The translations under genes were made by a program, and so were the position numbers. A DNA stretch of 64,000 nt from Burhinus oedicnemus (Eukaryota > Chordata > Aves > Charadriiformes > Burhinidae). The notes below the pieces were generated by a model, which was given only the letters and a program-made list of their open reading frames with translations, was not told where the DNA came from and ran no database searches. This document shows positions 60,590 through 64,000 of the stretch, in pieces; the first letter of the stretch is position 1, and every line of letters starts with the position of its first letter. Location of the stretch: positions 1,132,770-1,196,769 of the forward strand of contig VFFE01007128.1 of the NCBI GenBank assembly GCA_008921705.1, given 5' to 3'.

Positions 60590-61520
60590 ATATCACGGAA
60601 TTTTCAGAGTTGGAAGGGACCTCTAGAGATCATCTAGTCCAACTCCCCTGCTGACACAGAAATGCCTAGAGCACATTACTCAGGACTGCATCCAGGCAGG
60701 TCTTGAAAATCTCCAGAGAAGGGGACTCCACAGCCTCCCTGGGCAGCCTGTTCCAGTGCTCTGTCACCCTCACCGTAAAGAAGTTTTTTTCTTGTGTTTG
60801 AATGGAACTTCCTATGTTCCAACTTGTGCCTGTTGCCCCTCGTCCTGTCACTGGGAGCCACTGAGAAGAGTCTGCCTCCATCCTCCTTCAACCCACCCTG
60901 TAGATACTTAGAAGCAAGAAGAAGGTCTCCCCTCAGCCTTCTCTTCTGCAGGCTAAAGAGTCCCAGCTCTCTCAGCCTTTCCTCATAAGGGAGGTGCTCC
61001 AATCCCCCAATCATCTTTGTTGCCCTACGCTGGACTCTCTCCAGTAGTTCCCTGTCCCGCTTGAGCTGGGGAGCCCAGAACTGGACCCAGTATTCCAGTT
61101 GTGGCTTCACCAGTGCAGAGTAGAGAGGGGAGAATGACCTCCCTCGACCTACTGGCCACACTCTTCCCTATGCAGCCCAGGATTCCATTGGCCTTGCTGG
61201 CAACAAGGGCACATTGCTGGCTCATGGATAATTTACTGTCTACCAGGACCTCCAGATCCTTCTCGTCAGAGCTGCTTTCCAGCAGGTCCACCCCTAACCT
61301 ATATTGGTGCCTAGCATTCTTCCTCCCCAGGTGCAGGACCTACATTTGCTCTTGTTGAACCTCCTTAGGTTCTTCTCTGCCCAGCACTCCAGCCTGTCCA
61401 GGTCACGCTGGGTGGCAGCATGGCCCTCTGGAGTGTCAGCCACTCCTCCCAGTTTGGTATCATCAGCGAACTTGCTGAGGATACACTCTGTCCCCTCATC
61501 CAGGTAATTGATGAATATAT
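60590..61520 (-). mobile_element. CR1 LINE, 5'-truncated, minus orientation
   Basis: The reversed 3' end starts with ATCACGGAATTTTCAGAG and GGAAGGGACCTCTAGAGA followed by TCATCTAGTCCAACTCC. On the minus strand three pieces in different frames encode the ORF2 reverse-transcriptase end. The 61527-61294 piece has [10 protein letters not shown] (catalytic Asp pair about 61464-61459). The 61291-61025 piece has SSDEKDLEVLVDSKLSMSQQ. The 61161-60676 piece has [20 protein letters not shown] and [21 protein letters not shown] fourth, 60881-60666, ends [19 protein letters not shown]. Frameshifts between them destroy the protein, and 5' truncation near 61520 removes the rest. Its 3' end differs from the copies at 10822 and 52488, pointing to another CR1 subfamily. 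Confidence 0.95.
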
Positions 61521-61545
61521 TGACCAATATAGAGCATATTGGTCA
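61521..61545. repeat. Perfect 10-bp inverted repeat at the CR1 5' truncation point
   Basis: TGACCAATAT (61521-61530), loop AGAGC, ATATTGGTCA (61536-61545). The arms are exact reverse complements. The repeat sits exactly where recognisable CR1 sequence ends. Confidence 0.92.
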
Positions 61546-64000
61546 TACAGTATTGGCATATTTTGAATTATTTAGCCATAAACCAGATGGGACATTTCTA
61601 AACAGATTTTGCAACCTGAGAATTGAAAGCTACTCTTAACCATTTCTCACTACAATGTCAGAAGATCCATCTTGTCCATGGCTGGCTGGGTAGGGACTTT
61701 GCTTCCCACAGAGCTGAGTGCTTATCCATATAGATAACACAGAATGCAGCAGAAAAGCTTTATATTGACTTTTAGTGGATACAACATATTGTCTGCTCCG
61801 TACATAGAGGAAGATGTGGTAGAGAGACCTCCTACGTTGGCTTAAAGCCTCACAGTTTTTCATATTTCTTATATATGCAGTTACATTGCAAGTGAAGGAG
61901 GAAAGAATTTAGAAGATAAATTTAATTATTTATTAATCTATCTAAATACTAACATAATAATATTAGTATTAGTGTGATGTACTAATATTTACTTATTTTT
62001 CTAGCAGCCTATTTCTGCAGCATATACTTTGCTCACAAACTGGACTGGAAGGAGCTATGTGATATTGCTGAGAGTTCATTCTGGTGAAGATTTGCCTCTG
62101 TGCAGCACAGCGTGCTATTTGCAGACAGTCCAGCTTTTAAACTAAAATTAAATGTGGTGGTTGGGAGACTGTGCTTTGAATGTGAAACTAAGTGAAATGA
62201 CATTAAAAGTTTGATTATACTAAAAAGGGAACTACGTGAAGTGACCTCTTTTTGTGCCCTGTCTGCTGTCGGACTCTTTAATACTCTTGGTCCTGTAGGT
62301 CTCTGTGGGCAAAGTTTGGCCGAGTTTGATGTGCAGGCAATGCTGGTTTCTTGGTTGGGAATCCTGCCGGGTGCACACCGCTCATGCAGCAGGTGTCCTG
62401 GTAGGGCAGGTGTGCCGAACTGTTGCTCTGATACACAAGACTGTCTGCAAGGGCTGATTGCAATCCTTTTTTTATAAATTTGGATGATTATATTTTCAAG
62501 AGTGCCATCATTCCTGAACTCTTGCCTTTTATTTCCCCTGTAGCTAGCTGTGTGAAGAATACTTGAGTTGTAAACAGAGCAAATGTGATACGAAATTCAT
62601 CAAGAGGCAATAAGCATAAACTTGATAATGTAATTTAATGTGCTTCTGCATTAGGCATTATTTTTCGACTCTGACTGCAGTTCAGCTGTGAACCCTTACT
62701 CACTGAGGTCATTAGCGGTGCTGTTAGTGACTGCAGTAGGACTAGCAACAAGTCCTCAAAGGGGGAAAATTAAAACAAATACCACTGGCTCAATGAGTAA
62801 CTGAAGCTTTTGCAAGCTGTGAATTCTAGAAAATTGCTTCTCTTTTATATCCTTTTAAAAGCTTGAAATTATAACTTTTTGCCCCTCTGGTGATTTTATG
62901 GTTTTCCATTTGGAAAATTTTGACTCTTTTCTTCCTTAGCTTTTTAATGGAAGCTGAAGTTGCAGGATGTTTTCTATGTTATTGAAGGAGCTGGGCTTAT
63001 GCTTTACCTGCGGCTGCTGGTGAAATATCAGGAAATAAAATATCATAGAGCTTTTATGTGCATGGATTATTATTTAACTACTGTTTTCTTCACCCTTTTG
63101 TTAAGGCAGTAGATGTGAAATTGTTAGTCTGCAGATTTGGTCACTAAAAGTGTTTGTGATAAAGAATGAACATTTTAAACCTTGGTTTATGAATAAATAT
63201 TGACAGGTGACTTGACGAATTTACATGAAGTAATTGTAATGAAATAAAAGCTCCCCAAAACAAACTATTTCTTATAAAAGTGCAAATTTAAGGGTTATAC
63301 AGTAGGAATTGGATAACACTTGAACGTATTTCTAAATGTGTGTATTAAGAGACCTGACTAAACTCTTCTCATTTTTGTAGGGCAGTAATTAATTCCACAC
63401 AGATCTCCATGACTCAAGATACTATCTGGCATGTATAGGAGTGAAGGCAGAGCCAGAACAGAGGTTTTATATTAGCAGATGTATGAGGGATGGAGGGCAT
63501 GAGGAAAAAAATGTGAAAATGGCTTGTAAAATACAGGTTGTCTTTTCTGTCACCTGACTTTTTTTCCTTTGTAATTCTTTTACAGAGAGAGTCCTCCAAT
63601 ATTAAAGACAAAGACAAATTGGACCATTAATCAAAATGTGTGGAAACACTGCAAAATGAGAGATACACCTAGGCTACTGTTAATTTATAATATTAATTTA
63701 AGAATTGAATTTTAGTTTGTACCTCTAATAAGCTCTGAAATGGATATTGTCTATAAAAATCTCATATAAACAAATCCCTGAAATTTAGAGGGCCCAGCCC
63801 CATCTATGTGTACTGCTCCAACCCCTTTTGGGCCAGGTGCCTGGCAAACTCAGGAGGCCAGTGAAGAAATTCTGGCTCTGTTTTAATTGCTTTAAAGTAT
63901 CTGAGTACTGTTGTTTAACAGTGATACGCAGCCTCTCTGATGTGACTGAGAGAAAATATGAGTATCACAAACTGCTCCACAATAATTCAGCAAAAGAGGA
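61546..64000. other. AT-rich noncoding DNA to the window end
   Basis: No recognised gene or transposon. An AT-only-like stretch at 61921-61990 contains repeated AATATTAGTA-type motifs. The open frame at 62211-62477 (+) has no motif. Nothing indicates a coding exon before the window ends. Confidence 0.5.

Noticed and set aside
60794..61507. Plus-strand open frames across the CR1 at 60590-61520
   Set aside because: Antisense shadows of CR1 ORF2 pieces.
1..64000. tRNA, rRNA, snRNA genes, CRISPR arrays, phage or bacterial operons
   Set aside because: None was seen. The sequence is vertebrate nuclear DNA, and I found no cloverleaf box A/B pair, spaced direct-repeat array or bacterial gene organisation.

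Overview
This is a 64 kb vertebrate nuclear window, most likely from a bird. The dominant recognisable repeats are CR1 non-LTR retrotransposons of several ages. They carry the avian-style 3' end (motifs such as GGAAGGGACC and repeated ATTCTATG) and 5' truncations, and I see no mammalian-type SINEs or L1. Background DNA is AT-rich and gene-poor, with no long open frames outside GC-rich or repeat sequence. Other reptiles also carry CR1, so the assignment to birds is an inference.

Layout. 1-14.6 kb: AT-rich noncoding DNA with one small CR1 3' end (3.44-3.62 kb, + strand), a near-perfect short hairpin (7.59 kb), a cysteine-rich open stretch on the minus strand (9.69-9.77 kb), a 0.6 kb CR1 (10.82-11.42 kb, minus) and a possible mariner-type terminus (11.93 kb). 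14.64-15.70 kb: a strong CpG island, the only convincing promoter in the window. It contains start codons in good context on both strands and a tandem 84-bp duplication with good minus-strand splice-donor matches. A candidate downstream exon on the + strand lies at 15,978-16,080. 16-51.5 kb: intron-like or intergenic DNA with a pyrimidine-skewed block (17.3-19.4 kb), a CR1 tail (20.0 kb), two ancient CR1 relics (33.2 and 35.2-35.7 kb), several G/T-rich simple tracts, a GC-rich unclassified block (42.6-43.1 kb) and stretches resembling conserved noncoding DNA (about 34 and 36.6-37.3 kb). 51.56-54.96 kb: an ancient CR1 relic interrupted by a younger CR1 and by about 0.58 kb of other sequence. 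55-64 kb: AT-rich DNA with a 42-nt T run (59.8 kb) and a further CR1 (60.59-61.52 kb, minus).

No complete protein-coding gene can be assigned. The best reading is that the window holds the promoter and first exon(s) of one gene, or of a divergent pair, whose coding exons lie mostly outside it. No tRNA, rRNA, CRISPR array or operon was seen. All CR1 copies are 5' truncated and broken by stops and frameshifts, so none can encode a working reverse transcriptase. The three long younger copies and all the ancient relics are in minus orientation. That would fit a host transcript on the + strand, but the numbers are small. Family assignments come from memory of consensus patterns, not from a search.
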